A DNA stretch of 64,000 nucleotides. It comes from Rhabdophis nuchalis. Its lineage: Eukaryota; Chordata; Lepidosauria; Squamata; Natricidae. The stretch lies in the NCBI GenBank assembly GCA_039707465.1, contig CM077653.1, forward strand, positions 131,501-195,500, written 5' to 3'. The notes below the pieces were generated by a model. The model searched no databases. It was given only the letters and a program-made list of their open reading frames with translations, and was not told the DNA's origin. Shown here piece by piece: positions 12,635-23,000 of the stretch (position 1 is the first letter of the stretch; each line of letters begins with the position of its first letter). The position numbers were made by a program, and so were the translations under genes.

Positions 12635-13530
12635 CAATATCTTGTGAAGCTGGGTTTCCTGTCTTCCTTGGCAATTCACACTGGATATTGCCAGACATTC
12701 AAAAGTACTTCAAGGACTAAAGATTTGGGAGATGATTGAATTAAAAAAAAAGGAAATGAAAAAGAGTTTGACATTATAAGAATTTTCATATCATCTAGAA
12801 GTCAGAGCACCTTAGAGCCATCATGCAGAGTAAGGTCAAGACATAAGTTTAATCCTTGCAGTCCAGATCCATCCTTGGAGAGTGAAGGGCTCCATTATAA
12901 AACTGACATTTCTTGTGCCTTTGTCAATTTCCATTTTTTCCTGAATATGACTGACAAAATTATGTTCCACCAATAGCCCCAAAGGCTCGCCAGGTACCAC
13001 AAGAGGCCCAAATGCTAAAACTTGTTTCCCTCTTCAGCTCCCCGCCAAGTACATTCCATCCACTTCACCCATGCCTCCAAGCTACCCAAGACACAGCAGC
13101 TAAAACCAGGACTCCAGGATCACAAAACCAGTAGGACCTATTCAAAATTTCTGAAAAAGGGACCACCTTTATCCTACAGATCAAACAGAAAATGCCCCAG
13201 GCAAGCACAACTCACAAATCACTGAGTTATTTATTGTTTCCCCTTTCTTTTCATCATGCAGATCGTACACTGGAAAGGTCAAACAGAGGGGTGAGGCACG
13301 TGCCTTTCTTCCTCTTCCGGGTCCATTCAAACTCTTATACTCTTTGCAAAACTGAAGGCCATGAAATCTTCTCTTGGATGGAGGATCTGCCACAGGGCCT
13401 TGTAGAATTTTGCCATCAAATTCACTCAAGACAGCATTTCACTGTAAGACAGCTTTAAGCAAGCCACCCATCGACGTTGGATTCTATTTGAATGTATTTC
13501 CAAGACGAGTACAAACTTTGATTTTATATA

Positions 13531-13934
13531 CAGGTGATCCTTGTTTAATGACCACATGTTTACCAACCACTGAAGTCACAATAGCACTGAACCAGTGGTA
13601 CCTAGGACTGGTCCTCAAAGTTCTGGCCACTGCAGCGTCCTTGTGGTCATAAGATTGTGATTCCTGGCACTCAGTGACCAACTTGCAATATGACATTGCA
13701 GCGTCCCAGTGGTGTGATGCATTGGACAAGCAAATTCAATGGGGAATCTGCCAGGAAATCATAAATCAGGACCATGGGACATCATCCACTTAATGACGGC
13801 ACAGGATCCGCTTAAGGAAGGCAGCCAGAAGCGCTACCATTATGAGGCATCGTCACCGACATGGTGCTTTATGATTGCATTACTTAGCGATGGAAATTTC
13901 AATCCTAATTACTGCCATTATCTGAGGACTACCT
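13531..13934. mobile_element. Tigger/pogo-like non-autonomous DNA element
   Basis: Left end CAGGTGATCCTTGTTTAATG and right end (reverse complement) AAAGGTAGTCCTCAGATAA form terminal inverted repeats, next to a TA at the left. The interior has the gtcacaatagcactga and gcagcgtcc motifs shared with the copies at 30.8 and 37.9 kb. No open frame resembles a transposase. Confidence 0.65.
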
Positions 13935-14497
13935 TTATTCCCTATTTCATGACTGCAACCAATTCCAACCCCCTTATCTCTTGGCACGAACAAAAAAACA
14001 GCTTCACATTTTATCTTTTAAATTTCATGCAGGAATGGCTATTTCTCCAATCTTTGAATGCAAAGCTTATAAAGGTGACATGCACGGCTGTATTATCACA
14101 CAGGCTACATAAAAGAGAAATCATTAATATACATATGAGACAATTTTGAAAAATAAATTCAAAACTCTTTGGACATACATGGCCAGATGTCCGACCAAAA
14201 TTTAAGCAAGGAGACACAACTAAGCAGGTCTGAACTGAATAGTGCCAGAGCAAATTAAACTTGTATTAACATCCTAAGTCAAAGATACTGGAAGAATGGT
14301 GAAAAACCTGTTAGAAGCTTGGCAAACCACTTGAAGCAAAAAAGATCCTGAGAGAAATCTACCACTGAGGAAAACCTAGCCAAGGTTGGTGATCAGCCTG
14401 ATCAGCTTGTACTTTTGACCGATGACTTTTCAACCTTCAGGAGGCCCCTAGAGATGCCATGCAATAGAAAGAGGAACACTGCCGTTACCCCTCTTAC

Positions 14498-14644
14498 CAG
14501 AGATGATAGAAACTGTGTCTTTCTCCCAGGACACAACATGAACATATTCTTGCACTGAAGAAGGAATGAGGCACTTAAAAACAGCCACGTTTCCACGCAT
14601 TGATCTTTGATCCTCCACTCGAACTGTGTAAGGTTCCCTGAACA
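14498..14644 (-). CDS. DSCAML1: DSCAML1 coding exon 3 (start of Ig domain 2)
   Basis: Exon of Down syndrome cell adhesion molecule-like 1, a single-pass neuronal adhesion receptor acting in cell recognition and neurite self-avoidance. The 147-nt exon lies between a clean acceptor (cttcccag, 14652-14645) and donor (gtaagag, from 14497). Joined to the preceding exon in phase 1 it reads [19 protein letters not shown], then VAVFKCLIP with the first Ig cysteine and [12 protein letters not shown] with the core tryptophan. This is near identical to vertebrate DSCAML1 as I know it. It ends in phase 1. Paralogue DSCAM is less similar, and the synteny also favours DSCAML1. The next exon is outside the window. 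Confidence 0.96.
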
Positions 14645-15483
14645 CTGGGAAGAAAAAGAATAGGTGAGCAGACAGATTAGCAACTTGTATACTTTTCCCA
14701 AAATTAATTTCACACCTTCCCACATCTCTTCACCCTACAGGGTATACACCAAAGATTGCCCCAGACCATAGCTTCATTAATTGGGATAAGACCGCTCCTT
14801 ATATGTGTATTTCATCCTGATCCGCTGATTTTCAAAAATCTCATTCTAGCAAAACAGGAAAAGACAAAGATGGGATTGTAGAAAATACAGTACATGTCCC
14901 ACCATAAGTTGAGGGTTGACAGATGTTCTTAACCTGAAAAATTGTCACAGGTTAAAGATTTGTCTTCAGCGCAACTGATTGCTATGGATGGCTTTTAACT
15001 GAGATTCTTAAAAACAAATTTCTGCAATAAAACAATTCAATGGAAAGCTTATTAAAATCAGTGTAAAATGAAAGAACGGAATAAAGGAACAAGGCTTTTC
15101 TAAGGGTACCAACGTGTCATCAAGGCAGGCGCCAAATAGGCCTCTCTGAGGATGGCATTTCACTGTTGATGCTACCTCCTCTCAGGAAACTCCTGCGAGT
15201 CTCTCTTGGTAGCCTGGTTCACAGGAGTCCACAGGAACACAAGCACACAGGAGACCCTTTGATCCCAACCCCAAAGATCTTGAGAGGTCGAACTGGCTGT
15301 GAATTAAGATCAGAGTGGGACTGTCAGGGGCCTGGGTGGCTGACAAAGGAGGAAAGAAGAAGCTGCTTTTGAAAACTTCCAGAACTTCACAGAACCAGAG
15401 GCCCAGAAGGCATCTCAGGGGTAGTCTAGCCAAACCTTCTCCTCAGGGTAAAATCCACCAGAGCTTCTCCATTAGAACATTAC
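14645..15483. other. DSCAML1 intron 2, left part, no feature recognised
   Basis: AT-rich intronic sequence without recognisable repeats or exons until the LINE at 15.48 kb. Confidence 0.5.
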
Positions 15484-16368
15484 AACCAGCTGACTCCATA
15501 GGGGACGAACATCTTACCCCTGTGGAGGGGGCACGCAACTTGGGCGTCCTCCTGGATACCCGGCTGTCCATGGAAGATCAAGTGACAGCCGTGGCCAGGA
15601 GGGCGTTTTACCAGGTTCGCCTGGTACGCCAGTTGCGTCACCTATTGGATCGGGATGCCCTTTGCACAGTCACTCATGCCCTCGTGACATCCCGACTGGA
15701 CTACTGTAATTCTCTCTACATGGGGCTCCCCTTGAGGTGCACCCGAAGACTTCAGCTTGTCCAGAATGCAGCCGCGCGAGCAATAATGGGAACCTCTAGG
15801 TTTACCCACATAACACCGCTCTTGCGCGAGCTGCATTGGCTGCCTGTTGTCTTTCGGGTGCGCTTCAAGGTATTAGTTACCATCTTTAAAGCGCTCCCAT
15901 GGCTCGGGACCTAGTTATCTGCGGGATCGGATCCTGCCCCATACATCCCTGTGGCCGATTCGCTCCCACAGAGAGGGGCTTCTCCGGGTGCCGTCCACTA
16001 GGCTATGCCAGCGGGCGACGCCCAGGGGAAGGGCCTTCTCTGTGGCGGGCCCAGCCCTCTGGAACGACCTTCCCCCCGAAATTAGAACAACCACGGACCT
16101 CCGCTCCTTCCGTCAAAAATTGAAAACACACTTTTTCTGCTTGGCCGGCCTAGGTTAGTCTTCCGTCTTTCGATAGGAGTTTTAGGGGTTTTTTAGTGTA
16201 ATTTAAACTTAGGGGATTTTAGCGCAGGGACAATTTCGGTTTAATTCGTATTTTAACTATTTATCTTTCTATGTATTTTATATTGGTTTTTATTCCCTGT
16301 GCACCGCTCCGAGTCCCTTTGGGGAGAGGAGGCGGTATAAAAATAAAATTTTTTATTATTATTATTAT
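15484..16368 (+). mobile_element. 5'-truncated L3/CR1-type LINE with (ATT)n tail
   Basis: Encodes the C-terminal part of the LINE reverse-transcriptase protein: ARNLGVLLDTRLSMEDQVTA, then VTSRLDYCNSLYMGLPLRCT and RELHWLPVVFRVRFK, about 90% like the 33- and 51-kb copies. An extra C at about 15,897 (gctcccatgg instead of gctccatgg) shifts the frame, and the remainder continues in another frame, so the copy is dead. After the stop come a short 3' UTR, the conserved CTCCGAGTCCCTTTGGGGAG block and an ATT-repeat tail. It is in sense opposite to DSCAML1. Confidence 0.9.
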
Positions 16369-17097
16369 CCAGACTTGCATTCCAAGGCCAGCATTAGCCA
16401 AAAGGACAACTGCAGGGGGGGAGTTGTCCTTTAGGACCCTTTCCTCTCTTGCTTCCCTCTTGCCTGTCCTTCATTCCTTGCTCCTGTCCCAACCTCATAA
16501 TGCCAGATGTCCTCCCCACTGAATGATACTTTATAGGTAGACACCCTGTTCTAGCTTTCCTGCTAAATTGGATATAGGATATTTAGATAAAATTCTTAAA
16601 GGTAGACTTATCAGGAGTTGCCCCCAAGATTGCTTTAATGTACAAAGAATGATCATAGTATGAAATACGTTCTTATAGATCAAACAGAACATGCCATGAA
16701 ACAAAGCAAAAATCTTATTTCCCTTTACTTCATCATGATTCTGATTTGTTCCATCTTAGGGAGAATTTCATTTGAGCAGATTTGAACCTGCTCTTTGGTT
16801 TTCTATCCATCAACTGCCAATCACCAATCTACCCTCTCTTTCCTGGGAGGTTCTCCCACTATCTTCTTTGAGGAGGACAAGACGTCCACTCCACGTTCAG
16901 ATGAAGAAGTCCACAAGCAGGACATGAGTGCCCAGCCCATTCTCACACATGGCTCCTTGTTGTTGCTGTTCCTTATCCGCTCAGAATTCAGACAAGGAGC
17001 ATAAAATGGTTTTCCTGACACTTGCCACATTCAAGGCAGCAAGCTTCGTTTTAAAGCACACAGTGTGAAAGAAACATTGTTCTTTGGCTGCTTTCAA

Positions 17098-17260
17098 CTT
17101 CTTCCATATCCAAATGTCTGTGGAGATTCTCAGTCATCCAGGTCATGGTTGAAAAAGGTTTGAAGAGGTTTCGCTTGGATAGGAAACGAAATGTCTTCAA
17201 GCAAAAACAAAGGAAGTCCAGTCGCCTTTTGAAAAAACACCTTCGGGACTCTTCCATATC
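17098..17260 (-). repeat. Interspersed repeat of unnamed family
   Basis: Minus-strand sequence contains AACCATGACCTGGATGACTG, followed by AGAATCTCCACAGAC, and in the other half GAAACGAAATGTCTTC with AGGAAGTCCAGTCGCC. I recognise these strings as recurrent in fish and squamate genomes, but I cannot assign the family from sequence alone. Confidence 0.5.
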
Positions 17261-18822
17261 CGTTTATCTCAGACAGCTCCATTGGGTTCAGACTTAACGA
17301 GATGAAGGAAAAAATGATTTCATCCTTTGTTTCAAAGCATGCATAACTTGATACCTTCTACCATGTTCACATTCATTCACTTTTTTTCCTAATTTATTAA
17401 GCCCCAAATATTGGAGCTCTTCCTCCAATCACCAATCAAAAGGCTCTGTGCTTTCTCCTGGCTCCATGGGGTGTATCTTTTGAGTTGCAGCAACCAACCA
17501 AAGTGCAAACGGAAGCTAAACAATCATAGCCCTGACTCAGCCTCAAGTGGGTCAGCTGCTTTCCATGCCTGCCTAAGGCTAGGTGCATCTCTCCCCGCCT
17601 GACCAGAGCAGACAAATCCTTTAGCTTGCTCCCACTGAACAAACCTCCCTCCAGTACGGTCAGATGCACGGAATGTTTCTTGAGGGCTTCCAAGGGTCCT
17701 TCGGGGGGAATCCCATTTCCAAGACAGAAGCTGTACCTCAGCTTCTCCAGGCAGACCTCAAGTTTCTTTGCACTCAATCATGCTCCTTTCTGTGCTGGGC
17801 CCCAACAACTCAGGAAATGGAGACGTATAATTTTGGAGGCAACACCTGAGAAGATTTCCATAGGCCTTCCCCCTGCTGAACTTCTATTGCAATGGAGAAC
17901 GAGCCAGTGGATGGAGGCCCCAGATATATACGGGCAACTCCCATCGCTTTCTTTTTTTTACTTTTTGATTTATATCCCGCCTTTATTATTCTTAGGCACC
18001 TCTTCTTCTGAAGCAGTCGTAAACAAATGTGTCCCAGGAAGCAAACAAGATTTTGTTTTCCAAGCATGAGTGGGATCCCACTGCAATGTGAATTAGAATC
18101 CAGAATCACATTTGACACATCCCAACACTTGATTATTGATACCATCCAAGAATGACTATGGATCTAGGTGGGTGCTGCAATGCATTTATTTGGCTAACCC
18201 AATGTGAAGCTATTGAGCTAATTTCCCAACCAGGAGGAAACAAGACATAAAGTTACAAGAAATAAAGACTATCACTATTTTAAAAGAGTCTCTTCTCTCT
18301 TGCTTCTCACATCCAAGAGAACAGAATACAAAGGTAGAAGGTTAAAGGCTGCCTGCTAAAAATTCTAAGGAAATCATCATGGCACAAAGTCCTCAAAATA
18401 AAAATAAAATCATGCGCACATATAGAAACATTTTTTATATCTAGTATTGCAACTCAAGTAAATAATTCACTTCTTGGTCTTTAATGTCCTATCCCACCCT
18501 GGGAGGCAAGGAAGGAAGACGTTGGGTATCAAGCTGGTCTGTGCACTTTGGCAACCAGTGTTTAATAGTTTACCTAATGGAACCAATGGGGCTCCTCATC
18601 CACCCACTTGGCTGATCATTGACCAAAAATGGCCTCCCACCTGCTCCTCACTTCCCTCTGCTTAATTAGTCCTCCAACTGCTTAGCCTGTAGCACACAAA
18701 GGATTGTGTCCAGGGCCCAAATGCCATCCAGAAAGCAGAATCAGATCTCCGACAAGGCTACTGAAGACCTATTGCATCCCAGTGAATTTTTATTTTCCCA
18801 GCAAATATGATTCTCTGGGACC

Positions 18823-18838
18823 AACCCTAACCCTAACC
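18823..18838 (-). repeat. Telomere-like repeat, 2.5 units
   Basis: AACCCTAACCCTAACC, 47 bp from the DSCAML1 exon 2 donor side. Confidence 0.85.
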
Positions 18839-18884
18839 TTCCCTTACCAGTTGAGAAGACAGCCCTCCCTCAGCCAGCCAATAC

Positions 18885-19202
18885 CTGCTTTGACCCGGAT
18901 GTTTGGGCTCCTGATTTTGCCCACGGAGTTCTCTGCAGTGCAGAAGTAAACATTGTCGTGGATAAAGCTGTTGAAGGCAGATGGCGAGAAGGGGTAAAGT
19001 TGAAGAGTCCCATTGGCATGGACGTGGCGGATGTGTGGGACATCGTAGATGTCATCCCCAGTAGCAAGGTACCAGCGAAGGGTGGCACTGGGTGATCCTG
19101 CTGCTGGACAAGGGATGACCACTCCCACAGAGCTGGAGAAGGTCACCTGCTGGATGGAGTCATTCACAAAATAGAGGCTGGTACCCACATCTTCAGTGTG
19201 CG
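18885..19202 (-). CDS. DSCAML1: DSCAML1 coding exon 2 (Ig domain 1)
   Basis: This 318-nt exon encodes the N-terminal immunoglobulin domain used in homophilic recognition. The acceptor is a pyrimidine-rich tract ending gcccccatag; the first residues are [15 protein letters not shown]. The domain runs through [20 protein letters not shown] (first Ig cysteine and core tryptophan), [36 protein letters not shown] and VYFCTAEN (second cysteine), ending [10 protein letters not shown] and a phase-1 donor (gtattg). It differs from the human protein I know at only a few sites, for example HDNVYFC and NSVGK. Phase 1 at both ends matches exons 1 and 3. Confidence 0.97.
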
Positions 19203-21534
19203 CTATGGGGGCAAGCAGAAAGTGAATGCAGTTCCCAAAGTTCACCTGAACTCACCAAGCCTCTGCCTCCCCTCCTTCTTCCTCCTGGCTCAGCACTCCC
19301 TTTCGTCCAAGTACCATGGGCCCCTTGGAAGGAGGAGAAAAGGGAGTTGGGAAAAGTGCAGAAAAGAGCAGCTCAAATGATCTGGAGGCTAATAGAGATT
19401 GGATGCTTTTGCTAAAAAGGTTGGGGTGGGTGGGTGAATACAGACCAGGCTTGAACATGATGCCTAGCAGGGAAAAAGTGGACCATCAGTATTTTTCCCC
19501 ATCCTCCAAATAGTTTGATTTGTGACAGCCAACATAGCTGTGAACGTAGTGGTGAAGGCACCGGCTGTAGGTGATGACCCAGCAGAGCCTGAGGGGTCAA
19601 ACACATCATCGGTTTTGAGTCCTTTCCTGCCCACAGGAGACCTAAGTCCAGCCCACCTTTCGTTCCATTGACTCTTATCTACCGCCAATTTGCTTAGTGT
19701 GTAAGTAGCTCAGATTCTTGTAGAGAGTGTTAGCATGCAGTAAATATATTCATTTGAACTGCCTTCTTGATTTCTTGCATGTAACACTAGATTAGAAACC
19801 GGGAGGCCGTCGTCTATTTTAGTGCCACCTTAGCTGAATGACCTTGGGCCAGTCACTCTGTCACAGTCCTAGCAAGCAGGCAGTGGCACACCAGTTCCAA
19901 AATCTTGCCAACAGTGTTGCAGTCAACACTGACTTGAAGGCACACCCACACAGAAACACCCACCCACACAATCACTACCCAAACAGTAGGATCAATGGTC
20001 ATCAATGATCCTGACTGGAAGGCGTCTAATTCACACCTTAATGGCATTGAATCAATTGATTAATTTTTCAGTGTAAATCAACAAGAGATATACCAGAACT
20101 GAGCACATCAGTAAGCTATGGAATTCATTCCCACAAGATGGGTCAAAGATGAGTAACTCGGGTGTCTTAAAAGAAGACTGAAAACATTCATGGGTGAAAA
20201 GGGCGTGTCTTATTTCTGAGGCAAGAGTGGCTTGGCTTCATATACCCCTTGCAGGGAAACGATGGTGAGAGAGGGAAGGTCCTGCTGCTGAGTCCCTAGA
20301 GATGTCCCTTTAAGCCCTGGGAGGAAGAAGGGTGGGCTCATCCAGCGGGTCTCTTATCTCACAAGTGGTGCCCGTTAGAGGAGGAGTGGGCAGGGCAGCA
20401 GTTTCCAGGTCCCTGCAGGCATCTCCGCAGCATTCCGCCATCACCCCAGAGAGAAGAACACAGGAAAAGGCTTTTACTGAACAGAAGCCACATCCTGACT
20501 AAATGCTAGGAAAAGCTTCATGAGTTTAGCACTTGCAGGTCTGCGGACCATCAGATTTCCCCCAAAGTGCTCCAGACCAGGGAATGGGCTCCAGAGGGAA
20601 AAGTACAAGGTTTCCTTGAAGGTTGGGATCAGGTGGGCTTTTCTCAAGCCCAGGCCATCTCCAGGGCCAGCCCTTCTGAATTAAATCTACCATCATGCCA
20701 AGAGTGAGACTCCCATCCCAGAAGACCTTCGGCAGCACTGACAGGAAATCTAGGAAGATGTGTATATTTCAGAATCATTCATGAATCTTATTGGGAAAAA
20801 GGAAAAGAACCTGGCAACTTAAGGGAAGGCATGGGATCCAGGAGGCAACACGCTCACATAACGCCCCTACCAAAGTGCAAGGAGCTCTGGCCTTTTGGTG
20901 TGGCCTAAACCGATTCAGTCCCTCACAGCCCTGCTGCCCCCGCTGCCATTTCACAAGGCCTGCTCCTCTCCAGGCCCCCACTGGGCTGCCCCTGTTACTC
21001 CCTGCAAGGCTGAGATCCAGCCCCCCACCCCACCCCATCGCCCCCTTCCACTCACAGGACTCTTCCTGGCTGCTGAAGGGTTCGGTGGCAGCTGGAGGCC
21101 CCAGAGCCATTTGGCTTGAGCCCTCTCTTCAGCTACGCTTAGGCAGGTGGCAAGGCCAAGATGGAGGACGGAGCCTACCTGCACCAGCCCCACCGGCAAG
21201 GGGCTCCCGTTGGCCTGCCCATTTCCCTAGCGCTGCTTTTGAGGCGATCGGAGGAAGAGGAACATTAGCAGCCGCAAAACAACTCCTCTATTAATATTCC
21301 AAGCAAAGTACTTTACTGGCCCCCCCAGGGAAGATGCATCCCAACTGCTCATTTGAGGAAAGAAATTAAAGCTGCATTGGGCACAGCAATTCACATCCCA
21401 TCACAAAGCAGTGATGAGACCATTAGCGCTAGGCAAGATGGGAAAAATATTTGTCTTTTCATCATCATGGCAGCCATTTGGAAGCTGTAGCACCAAAGCC
21501 CTTCTGGCTGGTGTTCAGGAAAACGGGAACTCAA
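19203..21534. other. DSCAML1 intron 1, left part
   Basis: Intronic. Apart from the SINE fragment at 19.8 kb I recognise no element. The open frame at 20,791-21,294 is proline-rich with no family signature. Confidence 0.5.
19795..19885 (+). mobile_element. SINE fragment
   Basis: AAACCGGGAGGCCG followed by AGCTGAATGACCTTGGGCCA and GTCACTCTGTCACAGTCCTA is a typical internal segment of a squamate tRNA-derived SINE. Only about 90 bp remain. Confidence 0.55.
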
Positions 21535-22125
21535 CCGCGCGGGTGATTACGGGAGCCCCCAGATACTCCCACATAACACCGCTCCTGTGCCAGCTGCACT
21601 GGCTACCTGTGGCCTTTCGGGTGCGCTTCAAGGTTTTGACGACCATCTTTAAAGCGCTCCATGGCTCGGGACCTAGTTATATGCGAGACCGTCTCCTGCC
21701 CCATTCATCCCTTCGTCCGATCCGCTCCCACAGAGAGGGCTTTCTCAGGGTGCCGTCGGCCGGGCAATGCCGGTTGGCGACACCCAGGGGAAGAGCCTTC
21801 TCTGTGGCGGGCCCTACCCTTTGGAACGACTTACCCCCTGAACTATGCACCATCTCAGACCTCCGCCTCTTCCGCCAGTGTCTAAAGACACACCTTTTCC
21901 ATCAAGCCGGCCTAGCGTAACCTTCCGTTGTGACTACTCTTAGACAGTTTTAATTTGGGGGATTTTAAATCGATTTTAGCACAGGGTAGGAATTTAATAT
22001 GCTTTTAAATGTTATATTTTGTTATATTTATATGTTTTTAATTCCTGTGCGCCACCCTGGGTCCTTTCTGGAGAAGGGCGGGGTATAAATTTAATAAAAT
22101 AAAACAAATAAATAAATAAATAAAT
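21535..22125 (+). mobile_element. L3-type LINE 3' fragment, subfamily with (AAATA)n tail
   Basis: Encodes the last part of the LINE protein: RYSHITPLLCQLHWLPVAFR, then RPIRSHREGFLRVPSAGQCR and GPTLWNDLPPELCTISDLRL, ending HLFHQAGLA and a stop. It differs consistently from the 16-, 33- and 51-kb copies (SAGQCRLATP versus STRLCQRATP; PPELCTI versus PPDIRTT) and its 3' end reads CACCCTGGGTCC rather than GCTCCGAGTCCC. Its tail is AAATA repeats. It is the same subfamily as the 30.1-kb copy. Confidence 0.9.
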
Positions 22126-22529
22126 GCTTTCCTTCACTTCCCAGTAGAGGGTCACGAATGGCCCTTGAAGCCATTCAAAACAGGGTTTCAAAACAGCTGG
22201 AACTGACCCATGGAAAACCACCCATGCTGCGTATTCTTTTAAGGCAAAGGGTCCTCAGCACAGATGATCAGTTTCAGTATCGGCCCATTGAGAATCACAC
22301 TAGCAAATACGGCACCTGGAACATCATGCAAAATTAAACGCCATGAAAATCTTGGCCATTCTCTGGCCATGTCAGAGAGAACATCAAAGCTTGATATTGC
22401 CTAGCACCTTATGATTTTATTGTAATCCCTATTTTACTTCACAAATAGGTTACCTTAGGTTTGTTTACCTTTACCTTTGTGGAAAGTTTGTAGAAATTCA
22501 GAGATGCCTTGAAGAGCACCCGGAAACAT

Positions 22530-23000
22530 CAAATGGTCTGGAATGCAGCACCACTGGCAGTGATGGGCAAGCCTTAGGCTGTCCATGGGACAGCTCTGCT
22601 TCACAAGCTGCACTTGCTTGCTTCTAGGTGAGGTTTAAGATGCTGGCTATGATCTATTAAGCCCTTCGTGACAGAGAGCCTGGCTATCTGAAGGACTGGC
22701 TACCTATGGTGTCAGCCTTGCCATGTTAATCCAAGAGTCGGTAGAGACTGATTCCTTTGAGTCAGCAGCGACCTCTATCAGGACCCCAGAAGCCCACCTT
22801 CTCGGTCATGGCACTTGCCTTCTAGAAAGAGGTCCCCCCTGAGATCCAGGGAATTTCCCCCCTGGAAGCATTCTGGAGGGCCTTACAGACGTGAATCTTC
22901 TCTGCATGTTTAGTATGGGATATCCTGTGCTGATCAGTTTATGTTGTGAGCCACTGAGACTTGTTTGGAGCTGGATGGCGACTCAATTAAAATAATAAAT
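22530..23000 (+). mobile_element. Old, degenerate L3-type LINE fragment
   Basis: The plus strand still shows GGTCTGGAATGCAGCACCAC (LVWNAAP, the LVQNAAARA site), then GTGAGGTTTAAGATGCTGGC (VRFKMLA) and a decayed end before AATTAAAATAATAAATATAC. Many stops and indels indicate an older insertion than its neighbours. Confidence 0.65.

Larger units (their letters stand above)
7130..13530. other. DSCAML1 intron 3, mostly unannotated
   Basis: Intronic DNA with several small simple repeats listed separately. No exon with splice sites was recognised. The AT-rich block at about 9780-9970 lacks repeat signatures and is a candidate conserved noncoding segment, but I cannot test conservation. Confidence 0.5.
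16369..18884. other. DSCAML1 intron 2, right part
   Basis: Holds one recognisable interspersed repeat at 17.1 kb, a probable LINE 3' scrap around 17,945-17,997 (tttatatcccgcctttattatt, minus sense) and a telomere-like repeat at 18.82 kb. Nothing else is recognised. Confidence 0.5.
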
